Assembly (NCBI GenBank): GCA_015501075.1
Contig: JADNYJ010000122.1
Coordinates: forward strand, 1-64,000
Length of the DNA stretch: 64,000 nucleotides
Direction: 5' to 3'
DNA from: Gymnopilus junonius
Lineage: Eukaryota; Basidiomycota; Agaricomycetes; Agaricales; Galerinaceae
Made by a program: the position numbers and the translations under genes. Below the pieces are notes generated by a model. That model did not search any database. It was not told the origin of the DNA and was given only the letters and a program-made list of their open reading frames with translations. Positions within the stretch are counted from its first letter, which is position 1. The number at the start of each line of letters is the position of its first letter. Below, in pieces: positions 21,558 through 31,641 of the stretch.

Positions 21558-22709
21558 CTATAAAATCTGTGCTCTTTGTCCGCCGAAGAATGCACGAGCT
21601 TCTGCGCTAGCCCCACCGAGGTCAACGTGAGGAACCTCATGCTGTAAAATAGATCAAATTAATGTCATTTTTCTGAAGAAGAAGACGCACAATGGCCTGC
21701 AGATGATCGTTGTTGTTGACATGTATAACGCGCACCACCAATGAAAGAGGGTTTTTGAGGTCGATAGAACCGCTATGACCATGCTGCAGAAAGATTGAGT
21801 CAGCAAGAAACATATCCTTCCATTCTCCCGTTCGGACTCACTCTCACTTCGACCTCCACCCTCGTCCAAGCCGTGTTCAACAGCCCAGTGTAGCTCTTCT
21901 TCTTGTCTGCTTCAGGATCCAACCTGATTAAAGCAGCGATGAGCTCTCCGATACACAACCCATGGCTTGCAATAGCAATATGAACGCCGTTGGACTCCGT
22001 CCCATCCGCCGCCCCCGACAAATGTGGCAACACACATTCCGAAATCCCCACCTCCGCCCTGCGAGCGAGATCATCTAAACTCTCAGCTTCAGGAAATTTC
22101 TCGCCACGGCCGTACAGCACCGGGAAGGCTTTCTGCTCATAGAGCTCTTCCAGTGTCGTGCCTTCTGGCTGGTGGAGGATCCATGGGTTGCCCTCTGCGA
22201 TGCCGAAATGTTGTTCGCGGAGATTGGGGTTGAGAGTGAGAGGTGGCTTGGGGTCGGGTTGGTGGTGCTGGACGTATTGAGCGGTGGTGTGTGCTCGGAG
22301 GAGGGGAGATGCGTAGATGTGGGTTATAGGGACAGGTGCGAATGCGGTGCCTAGGGCGTTTGCTTGCTAAAGAGGTAAGGAACTCATGTCAGATTTGCGA
22401 TGGAGTACAGTCCCAGTAGGTCCTTTACTTTCTTGCCTGTGGTTCGAGTCAATCAGGACGCCTGGAATTGGCATAACAATATTCCGGTGCTTACCTAGGT
22501 CAGAGAGCGGAGCATCTCTCCATCCAGCCCAGATACTTTTCTAAAAGTCGGGAAGGCTTTCAGAAATATGCCATCAAACTTCTGAAGAGATGACCTCACC
22601 AAATTATCCTCGCTCTCTCCATGTCTAATCTAAAGAATAACATTTCGTTAGCACCTACTCTCATATCAGACAGTAGAGCAAGGAAATGCACGAAAGTCAC
22701 TGTAACCAT
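21558..22709 (-). CDS. Histidine phosphatase (phosphoglycerate mutase-like)
   Basis: A spliced gene on the minus strand. The first exon, MVTVTF, joins IRHGESEDNL, the RHG motif with the catalytic phospho-accepting His. Next comes SIWAGWRDAPLSDLG, then ALGTAFAPVPITHIYASPLL with RAHTTA, the usual second Arg region. REQHFGIAEG carries the catalytic Glu, and HIAIASHGLCIGELIAALIR carries the second catalytic His. The C-terminal exons read HGHSGSIDLKNPLS and HEVPHVDLGGASAEARAFFG, ending at 21558. All junctions are GT-AG and in phase. Relatives include fructose-2,6-bisphosphatase-like enzymes and broad-range acid phosphatases of the cytosol; the exact substrate cannot be read from sequence. It looks complete. 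Confidence 0.93.
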
Positions 22710-22985
22710 ATCGATGAACTGGCTTGATGGGTCTTCAGTGGGGTAGTGAAGGGAAGCAACGTGCGATTATAATCAGCCGGAATGGGTCCACCTCGAGCTT
22801 ACTTATATATGACCCTCCCGAAGGTTTAGATGGCATTCACCGGATGATACATGCCGCCTTTCTGACTCGACTCGGGTAAGATCCAGTGAAGTCCACTTAG
22901 TCGTCATAATCGATTGTACAATGCCGTAGTCGATCCTTCGCTAGGTATCCTGAATGTCGTTGTCGTTGGTAAATGAGAGGATTCG

Positions 22986-23798
22986 CAGCCCAAGGCTCAC
23001 TTTCTATAGGTGTGGGCCCGCCTAATATTAAATTAAATTAAATTAATTAAATCGAAGAAGGGAGGGAAGAAATAAATAAATCACGCAGTGTCTATATAGG
23101 TAAAGGTCATCTAGCATGCCGTGATTTGATGAAATCTGCAGGGTCCGAAAGCAGTCCATTTTTTCGAGGCGCGCTTTGCGCATTTGGGTACAAAATTGAT
23201 CTGGTCCTTGATTTGGGTAGGTCCAAGTAGCACATTATTTTTTCCTACCGCGCTTTGCGCGGCCCTCTCAATATGCATATGCACCAAGAACTGTGAATTG
23301 CATAGATGCCTTTCAAATACTCCAGGGTGGGGAGGAGAACAGGGTGGATTTTTGATTTATCTACCTCAAATGACCAGGATTATTTATTTTTCTAGCGCGC
23401 TTCGCGCGCGCCCTCCCCATCCTCTTTAAATGTTACCCAGATTAAAAATTGTATCTTATTTTTCAAGCTCTCCAGATGCCTTCCAATCTTCGAAAGAATG
23501 TATGCAAAAGGGCCAGTTCATCACCTGACTGCGCTGACCTAATGAGTTTCCTTGTACAGTGGTGTTCATTGAGTGGCCTCCCGAGCTAAGGAAAAGGTCA
23601 AATATTCTAAAATTTACCCCATGTTCGGGAATCAGGCTCATCTCACTGATTTATGCTCTGGTTCCGGACTTTCGTGCCCCAGAACATGTCGAAGTAGCCG
23701 CATTATTTGGCCGAGTTACTTTGTTTGTACATGATTATATTTTCAAACTCAGTTATATCGTATTTGGCCCACACCTATAGAAAGTGAGCCCAGCCCAA
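22986..23798. mobile_element. hAT-like non-autonomous inverted-repeat element with 8-bp TSD
   Basis: Perfect 25-bp terminal inverted repeats at 22994-23018 and 23766-23790 begin GGCTCACTTTCTATAGGTG. They are flanked directly by an identical 8-bp duplication, CAGCCCAA (22986-22993 and 23791-23798). The element is 797 bp and has no transposase-like frame. An 8-bp duplication is typical of hAT transposons, though the terminal bases are not the usual CA. The perfect ends and duplication suggest a fairly recent insertion. Confidence 0.9.
23168..23412. repeat. Three GC palindrome units inside the element
   Basis: Within the inverted-repeat element, a T-rich lead-in followed by a GC hairpin recurs three times: GGCGCGCTTTGCGC near 23168, CCGCGCTTTGCGCGG near 23248 and AGCGCGCTTCGCGCGCG near 23394. 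The second and third are followed by similar CCCTC..CAT text and by matching downstream stretches, indicating degenerate tandem units. 23799-24125 shows no gene. Confidence 0.75.
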
Positions 23799-24125
23799 TC
23801 AATATATTTTGTCATTATTTACTTTCGGGCCGGGACTCGGAATACTTTTTCACGGTTAACGCTGCGAGGAGTTGCAAGCTGCATCGAACTAGTACTGGAT
23901 CATGAACAACTCCAGTGAACCCGACAGTCGAGGTCAAGATCCGGTGAAGTGGATGATGAAATAGTAACTTGATCTGACCAACTGCTTACATAGAATATAC
24001 ATGACTTGAATACGAACATGAGAGGACTCAACGTCCCAAGGCAAGATACGAATAGAAGACCTGCCGGTTTAACAATGACAATAGAACAGATAGCCAGCGG
24101 CAAGATACTGGGTATTCGTTGAAGG

Positions 24126-26016
24126 TCAAGAGTTTGCGAAGAGCGGCGTCGTGAAAGGAGAACGAATGTCCTCGTAATCACTAGATCGACGAGAGTTGTT
24201 TTTGCCTGTTAGGAGTTTTTGGGTAAGCCATAAGGCGAACAGAAAAAGTGAACTAAGCAAACTTGCCTCTTGATATCCTTTTCCTGTCGAGAGGAGATCC
24301 AGCTGCCGAGAGTTGGGCAAGAAGTGGACGAACACATTTAGCATCTTTGTCTACAGCATCGAGAATATCCAGCATTCCTTCTGTGATACTTGAGATGGAT
24401 GATGATCGCTCTTTCGTCAGATCCGTGGGTTGCATTAGCGTCTGTGAGTGCGGATGCGACATCGAGGCCTTCGAGGCTTCAGCGAAACGGCGAAACGACG
24501 AAAACGAGAACGGTGGCTTAGTGAATATAGGACTATCGGGATACTTGAGAAATAGGATGGTGGCATCTTGAATTATGATTAGGCGAAGGTACTTGAGAAG
24601 GCCAAGGAAACCCAGAAGTGAGTCGTCCATGGCCTTTTCGCCGTATTTGCCCATCCTTTTGCAGCAATTTGAAATTTCCTGGTCAACCCAAGGAAATAGA
24701 TAGTCTAGAAGTTCCGAGGGAGGATCTGCCAGACGTAAGGTCAAAATTAAAACAAGTGAGAAATCATTCACTCGAAAGGTGCCGATTCTGATTGTATAGT
24801 TCCCAACGTGTAATGGTGTCCTTCTGGTTGGCCAGCGAATGCGGTCCTGCAACGCCGTTACAATATGTGTTCAAGATGCTATTGAAATCTGTCAAGTTTC
24901 GTTACTTCGCAACGTCGGAGAAAATCAATGTTAAAGAGTTACGCGTTTTTGTCAAGGGCTTCTTTTCGTCTGTTTGACCAGGAAACAGACTCATTTTGTG
25001 CCATTCCACTTGACCGTATGGTCTATCTATAGCGCCAGAAAAGAAAATAGGTCGCTCCTTAGCTAAAATATGGAAGTGGCTGTAAAAATAAAATCCAACT
25101 GCGCTCATGGCGCAAGCTTCTGCCCATGAGTGACGAAAGACCACAGGCGTGATTAGCTTTCCATCAGGGCCATATATCTCCTGTCGAGGTTTCAAGGCGA
25201 GTGCCTGTCAGATAGACCAAGGATAATGAGTAGAACCAAAGTTGTCCAAAAAATGACTAACGCACTGCTTGCTTCAGAATACTGCCAGGAAGGACCACAT
25301 TGTGTAAGGTTAAATCAGACCAGCACAATGTCCTTAGCTCGTCAAAGAGAGGAGGACCTGTTCCAACAGTGAGAGCGAGCATGGCTTGGTTCCTGATGAC
25401 CTCATGTAACGCCTCTTTATTGTTGGGAAGTACCGTCAGAAGCTCGTGTTTCGGTCTCTTGCATAGATGATATGTCGTGAAAAAATTTGTGGACGATGGG
25501 TTATTGCTCAAAACGATTTCTCCGCGGACGATTTTTGATGGTGGTTTGGAGTCTAGACAGAGAAGAAATACAGTAAATCATCTGTCTGGCACGATTTAGA
25601 TTTGATATTTTATACCTCCAGACATTGTACCCTGAAACGGTGCATTATTTAAGCATATAATTAATACAGTTGACTATAGGAATATCAATACTTACAGATC
25701 TAGGGAAGATACGGTGTTGCAGGGGCCGAAAGTACCAGAGGCTTCCTTCAAACTCTTTCTGGACAGTGTGATTGATTGGAAGGACGTTTTGAGTTAGGCC
25801 ATCGTTTGGATCCTGGACAGATTGGGAGGGCGGTGCAGGTGAGCACATAAAGCTAGATTCAGGACTATGGCTTGGATTGTCTCGCGTCGTCTCTGGGGTC
25901 ACAACCAGGATTGGCCGAAAAGAAGTAATGTCGAGGCTATCTTCGTCATTGAAGATATCTTGGGCAACAAGTCGGGGAGAATTTGCAAGATGACGCTGGA
26001 AGTCGTTAGGATTCAT
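24126..26016 (-). CDS. Ndc10_II-type (tyrosine-recombinase-derived) protein
   Basis: A spliced gene of probably six exons. Recognisable pieces in order are LALTVGTGPPLFDELRTLCW with SDLTLHNVVL, RHSWAEACAMSAVGFYFYSH with FHILAKERP, PYGQVEWHKMSLFPGQTDEK with KPLTKTRNSL, and DPPSELLDYLFPWVDQEIS with FLGLLKYLRLIIIQDATILF. This is the order of the Ndc10_II / Crypton-derived family common in Agaricomycetes (CAVSALGF.FF..FHIL, YGQREW, LFPWV, VLLQDA). The stretch between (24720-24900), where the catalytic His-Arg region should lie, could not be recovered in one frame. The last junction fits a GC-AG intron (GCAAGT...CTAACAG) leading to a tail that ends at 24126. It may be domesticated or a transposon relic. 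Family assignment rests on pattern memory. Confidence 0.5.
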
Positions 26017-27285
26017 TGGTCGTATTCGTATTGGGGGCCTATACTCAGAATATCAGGGCTTCAAGCGAGGACAGTGGCAATCAAGAAAACAAATAGCTAC
26101 CAATGAATCAGATCAAGGGCGTAGACGCACTTGCAGTAAGGAGGTGGAAGAAAATGGCGCGTACTGGCTTTGCAGTTCTTTTTCTACCCCCTTAGCTTTT
26201 GCTTGCTGCGCAGGTGAGCCATGGCCCATCACAGAATGGCCCTCAGCGTTCTTGGTCGCGCAAAGAACTGCAGAATGCCATGGTACCGATAGTCAATATG
26301 GGCCATTGGTTGATTATGAATGAAGTTTTCAACGAAGCGTTGGAGGAAAGATTATTTGTCGGACCTTTAAACGCTTCTCAGGATGCGTCAGCATTGCTCT
26401 TTCCTATTCTCTACCCTCGATTATTGAACAGTGAACGTTCGAACGATCAAAGTCTTGCATTCCTCCAGCTACAATGCCTCGTCTGCTCTGTCGGACAAAT
26501 ATATAGACTATGCCCAGGCCACTGACAATAGTCGCAGCCACCTGTATTGACGTCGACCATGGCAATTCTTATTATACTCTCTTTGCCACCCTTTGTTGTG
26601 GAAGTATTCAACAGGCCTTTGACTCTCGCATGCCAAAACTCTGTCTCATGCTGCTTCGACCCTGGTGGTCGTGTCCTTGGTGCAGGCTCTATGCTTTTGG
26701 CCCTGCCTGATCATGTCGTCTTTTTCTCTATCAGCATCAGCAAAAATATTGTAATCGTTCTTTATCTTTTTCTGTCGACTTTGGTTTTCCCGCGTCTATC
26801 AAAGGCCCAGCTTTCATTTGCAATGAATTAATTAGCACATTCACTTGGATGTCAACTGCATCAGGAACGCCTGGTTTAAACCTTAGGCGTGGTTTTGGTA
26901 AATTATTGGATCTACGTCGGACTTTTTCTGGTGTCGAAGTATTCAGGAACGACATGGCCTAATGGGCGCATTTCCAATAAGTACAGGCGACCCGCAATCC
27001 TCAAAATCATGTTTAACTGCCTTATTTGAGGTATCCAGCAATTAGGCTTGGAGGCAGCGCTGCGTGCACTGGGCGTTGGAGGGCAATTATACACTTCTGT
27101 ACATCAAACCGAATGAGGGTGAGTTGCGTTTACTAGTAGATTTTTATTACTTGATAACACTAGTTTGTGGAGTCTTCACTCCAGAAGAATTGTTATTTTC
27201 TAGAGAACAGACGATTAAAGATTCTGAATTATTTTGGCATCTGAACAGCCCTTTTAAATAGACCTGGAAATTTTCTTAACTTGAA
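26017..27285. other. Gap with no convincing gene
   Basis: Short frames only, none with a domain I recognise. It lies between the Ndc10_II-type gene and the mariner-like element, and probably holds its promoter plus decayed sequence. Confidence 0.5.
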
Positions 27286-28247
27286 TACTATGATTCGTCG
27301 GGAGTTTGAAACGACCCCGCTCCTGCCACTCTACCTCACTCCTTTGCTCTAGAAAAAATCACATAAATACTAGACCTTCTGGCCTTTAAGATGGTGTAGA
27401 AACTTTCTCAGAGAATGCTCTGGATGAGAAAGATATCGGACAGATGAGAAGTTTGTTACATCAAAGCAGTCAATGTAACGAGATCATTAGTTAGATCCAG
27501 CCAGATCCTAAGGAGTGTTCATGCCAAAATTTTACAGGCAGTTTTAGTACCTTTAGGCGAGCATCCATGCAAAATTTCATGTCGATTCTCGCAGTATTGC
27601 GTTCAGAAAACCTGGAGGACCATTCAGAGTCCAATCCAGAGTGACAGACGTGATGAGCATTCAAGCTCCGCTATCAGGAGACCGGTTCTGCTCCTGTACC
27701 CATACCTCCACCTTTGCCTGCCCCTCCGGCCAATTCCTATGCACACAATTATGCGGCTGAGCCCTCACACGAAGCGGGTCCCTCTCGTTCTTACCATCCA
27801 CCTGCTCGTTATTCTCCTTACCCACCCCCACCAGCTGCTATGCCATCCTATCCATATACCCCTCCAGCTCACCCTTATATACCTCACGTATACACCAATA
27901 ATTACCGTCCAATATACCCTCCCCCTCAATAGACTTTTACTCTTGATCTTTTGGCCTTCGGTTGAAGCAATAATTGTGTGCATGCCGTCCATTCGGCTTG
28001 TCAGCGGAACTTCAAATAGACCGTGACTGCTATGTGACTCTCGTTTCAATCTCCCCATCCTTTCACTTTTGAGACGCGGAAATGCTCCTGTTGCTTACAT
28101 TTTCAACTTTTCGTTAAAAAAATTTCGCAGATCTAAAGAGAATGTAAAGTTGTACATTTCTGTAAAATTTTAGCTCTCCAGAGCTTGTGAAAGATTTAAT
28201 ATCGATTTTTCTAAGTTTCCATTTCAAACTCCCGACGAATCATAGTA
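27286..28247. mobile_element. Mariner-like inverted-repeat element, TA target site
   Basis: Terminal inverted repeats of 24 bp (CTATGATTCGTCGGGAG...) lie at 27288-27311 and 28222-28245 and match perfectly. They are flanked by TA on both sides (27286-27287, 28246-28247), the target duplication of Tc1/mariner elements. The element is 958 bp with no transposase frame, and carries an apparent fragment of a cellular gene. Confidence 0.8.
27650..27932 (+). pseudogene. Captured proline-rich gene tail inside the mariner-like element
   Basis: An in-frame stretch reads RYQETGSAPVPIPPPLPAPP, then NSYAHNYAAEPSHEAGPS, continuing as Pro/Tyr-rich repeats (YSPYPPPP, YPYTPPAHPY) to YPPPQ and a stop at 27932. 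It looks like the C-terminal exon of a fungal regulatory protein, not transposase. No start, promoter or upstream exon is present within the element. Confidence 0.5.
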
Positions 28248-28452
28248 AAGACGACCGTATCAATCTATACTTAGAGTGACACATTGATCATTTCCCACTG
28301 GTCAACAGCTTTGTCCCGTTACGTTCAACCTGCTGTACCAACTGGCAGTACAGCCTCCATGACAGGACCTGCATAGATAGAGGTTCATATTTCCCACCAT
28401 GTAGTTGTAGTTGTTCTTGTCGGTAACAATAGGCTTGCGCTGGACGATAACT

Positions 28453-29645
28453 ATGCTTCGACTAAGTGGCGAGCTCCCGATACTTGACCATTCGAATCCG
28501 GAAACTGCATGTAGGAACTGCTGCGAGAAGTTCAGCTTTTTCGCCTCGGGGACAAGGTGTTATCATTGCGGTTAGTCTTCTAGTCTACTTTGATTGAGGA
28601 TAAACATTGACTCAATGCCCTTGATCATTCCCCTTTCTGAATCCGTAGGATACCATTACTGTCGCACTTGCGCGACCCAGGGCTGGGCATCATGGCCTGA
28701 TAATCCAAGCCAATCGCACCGCGTCCAGGTTAATTACACAGTCAAGAATGTGTGCTGCTTTTGTGTTGAATTCTTGACCAGTGAGTTTTTGAAGCTTCGC
28801 AAAGGAAACTCTGTTGACTGTCGTCTCATCATTTATTTAGTCACTAGTGCTGGTGCTGCACATTTAAACAGCCACTTTTCACAAGAGGACCTGCTCCGAT
28901 ATGCTCGAGCATACAACATTGTGGATCCGATTCAAGCAGGTGAATCTTCGAAGGTTGAGTTGATTTCAGTTATTACCAAGCTAAGTAAGGTGAGCATGCG
29001 AACTGTATTGCGCAGAGGATGTATCACGGCTGAACTTATATATTGCTTTCAGGACGGCTGTAACTGCCTCCCATTGGAAAACGAGGCTCGTCTTTCAGTC
29101 CAGAGTATTTAAGTGTGTTTGTTGACTTCTTGACAGAGGTATTATAGGCAGTATTCTGTCCCGAGCAACATCCCTCACTCGCAAATGGGCTTTTCCACTG
29201 TCACACTCCAATATACTGCTCTTCTTAGACCACTCTGCATGTCTTGGGGTACCAATAATCCATGGGTACCACCTCCTCGTAATAATTCTTCGAATTTGGT
29301 GGCACCTGTAAGCAGAGTTGAGAGGTATTCTGTCTCTAAACATTCACCTGTTGCCTATTCGACATCCCCATCCACCTCCCTGATTGATTCTTCCTCTGCT
29401 CTGTGCGTGGTCTGTCAGGATGAGGAAGCCATTATTGCAATTATATCCTGTGGGTGCGTACAAAATCTTTCCCTCTCAGATGCTCTCTATAAAATCATTT
29501 GGGTTTTAATGTCCCTTTCGTCCATAGACACATGGCACTGTGCAAAGGTTGCTCTGACACGATTATGAAAAGTACACGCCAATGTCCTTTGTGTCGAACA
29601 GAAATTTCTACGAAAGAGCAGCTCATCAGGATTTATAAGCCTTGA
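28453..29645 (+). CDS. FYVE-SAP-RING protein, diverged paralogue
   Basis: The exon order copies the gene at 36904-38918 (minus). Exon 1 has CRNCCEKFSFFASGTRCYHC, exon 2 YHYCRTC and VCCFCVEFLT (a FYVE/CARP2-like zinc module of paired Cys). Next comes ITSAGAAHL, DLLRYARAYNIVDPIQAGE and VELISVITKL, a SAP-like helix pair. Then DGCNCLPLENE, YYRQYSVPSN, a short linker and the RING: LCVVCQDEEAIIAIISCG, an intron, HMALCKGCSDTIMKSTRQCP, LCRTEI. All RING ligands (C3HC4) are kept. The long Pro-rich linker and acidic coiled coil of the parent are missing. One junction after ENE fits only a 39-base intron, so decay cannot be excluded. If active it is an E3 ubiquitin ligase of rififylin/CARP type. Confidence 0.7.
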
Positions 29646-30283
29646 ACGTTCTTGAACGTCTGAAATTATCTGGTAAATGCATAATCACATTCAATGTTTT
29701 TATTACATACATAATTCTATTCCATCCTTATGAGGGCATGTCGAGTAAAAACGCTTACCCGCACCTGCTTTCTCTAAATGGCTACGCTCATGCTTAGCAG
29801 GTGTATCATCTGTGAGAGAAGGATTGAAGTCGTAACTCGCCCGTTCCGACGGGAAATTGTTTCGTTCGGCAAGACCCGGCCACTGGACAGATTTCCGTTT
29901 TCCGTTTCATGCCTCTCTTTTATCGATGGCCATCCACGACCCATCTTGGATGCGATATTACGAGTACATACGAGCCAATCATTTGATTCTCGTCCATCCC
30001 ATCTCCACATTTACGCATTGCCGTATCTCAGAACCTGGCCAGCTTAGACTCACGGCCTTCGAATGTGGCTGCTCTAAATGTCGCCTGGACTTCGCAAGTT
30101 CACTTGAAATTGGATACCATGCCAATTTGATGCCAATGCAGTCCTTCTTCCTCAGGCCACAAGTCCGAGCTTGTCAGTCTGATGCGCATGATCTTTCTTT
30201 GACCTTGGTCGAATAATACGAGCCTTCAGCTTCAAGCGTTCAAGCCCCTTGCATCAGGCTTAGTATGGACATAACGAAAGTTC
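29646..30283 (+). other. Decayed sequence with short frames
   Basis: A frame from ATG 29778 begins MATLMLSRCIICERRIEVVT, with a Cys pair that could be the start of another RING. It does not connect cleanly to the RING exon downstream. I do not call a gene. Confidence 0.35.
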
Positions 30284-30419
30284 ATTATACTAGACATTTA
30301 TCCTTGTGTGGACATTGCTCTGCGAAGATCATGGAGAGAACACAGTGGTGTCCGCTGTGTCGGATGAGGATCACGACGAGGAATCAGCTCGTGAAGATTA
30401 TATGCCGTAGAACCTGGTA
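30284..30419 (+). pseudogene. Orphan RING C-terminal exon
   Basis: After an acceptor-like TACTAG near 30290, the frame reads HLSLCGHCSAKIMERTQWCP, LCRMRITTRNQLVKII and a stop. This equals the last exon of the FYVE-RING genes (HMALCKGC...CPLCRTEI...LIRIY), with the same intron phase. No matching upstream CxxC exon was found, so it is a stray third copy. 30420-31641 holds no gene that I can see apart from the promoter of the channel gene. Confidence 0.6.
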
Positions 30420-31641
30420 AAGTGCAACGATCTGCACCGGTTTCTTGATTTTTCAGAGGCTCATTGCTTTTCATGTTCGTCACCAGGTTTGAACTATGCC
30501 TTTAGTCCCTTTTATTTTATATTTTCCTCCGAGAATTTGACTTGACTTTCGGGGAAAGCTTGAGTTGCCGCTCCATCTGTTGCTACCCACAAGGATTAAC
30601 AGTCGAAGGAATTAAGCGGAAATCATAAACCTATCGCAAATCCTTCGAATCATGTGAAGCTGTTCTGATGTCGTACTAGATTGAAAGTCGAAGGTTGCGG
30701 CACAGGTGGTTCTGCGACTGTCGAGGCAAACAGAATATTTCAGAAATTAGTTCAAAATGCATTTGAATCTATCTATCTGTCACGGCCCTCGGAGTTACAT
30801 CTAAAAGCAGGATTGTTATTGAACGGGTTCCATGGACGTTGACATCGGAGGTCCAACATTCAATCCATCCGTTTGAATAGGCGACGGAATCTGGCAATCC
30901 ACAGAGCCACCGGGCATGTATTCCGCACTGGCTCTGTGATTTTTCGCGGAGACGAACAGGGAGGGCGGTCTTTGGCGATTTTGAAAAATAAATGGGTTTC
31001 TGCAGCATTTTTCAATTTATCCTTAGTACTAGGTAGGCATCGGGGAGGATGTGCAGCGTGTCAAACACAGCTCGGTCTGAAAGGTAACCGAAAAAAATCG
31101 ATGTCATAGTCCATTCATAGCCTCTGCCACAGCAATTTTTAGTTCAGGCACGCGAATAGAAAGGGAACGTTTAAGTCAAGAATCAAGATAGAGCCTCGTG
31201 CAGAAAAATACGAGGGCGTCATATACCGTAAACGGAAGAGATAGAGGCTTTAACACCAGCGATATGCTCCAGGCGCGAATTTATTTGAATGGATGCAAGC
31301 TGCAACCTGGACGAGTTGCAACAATCCCGCTGTCAAAGCTGTACGCTAGGTCGGATCAAACGCTATTTTCAGAAGCGGCTACAAATATGAAATCAGATGA
31401 CACACTAGGCCTGATTAGTGGATGCAATGAACTCGAAAAGCCTTTGGAGGAGTGGAGAAGAAAATAAAAGAAAAGCGGGGACAAAAGAGTGGGCGATGAA
31501 GAGGATTGGCTTGGCTGAGCTAAACGGAAGCAATGGGGAAGACAAAAAAAGAACGGATAAACAAATGACGTTGTAGAGATCTCCTGCGAAAAAGGAGGTC
31601 GGCTCTTACGATCGAACCCCATCAAAGATGCCAATTTATAA

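Noticed and set aside
22430..22460. A GGTTCGAGTC motif that could be a tRNA B box
   Set aside because: It lies in an intron of the histidine phosphatase and no cloverleaf can be drawn around it.
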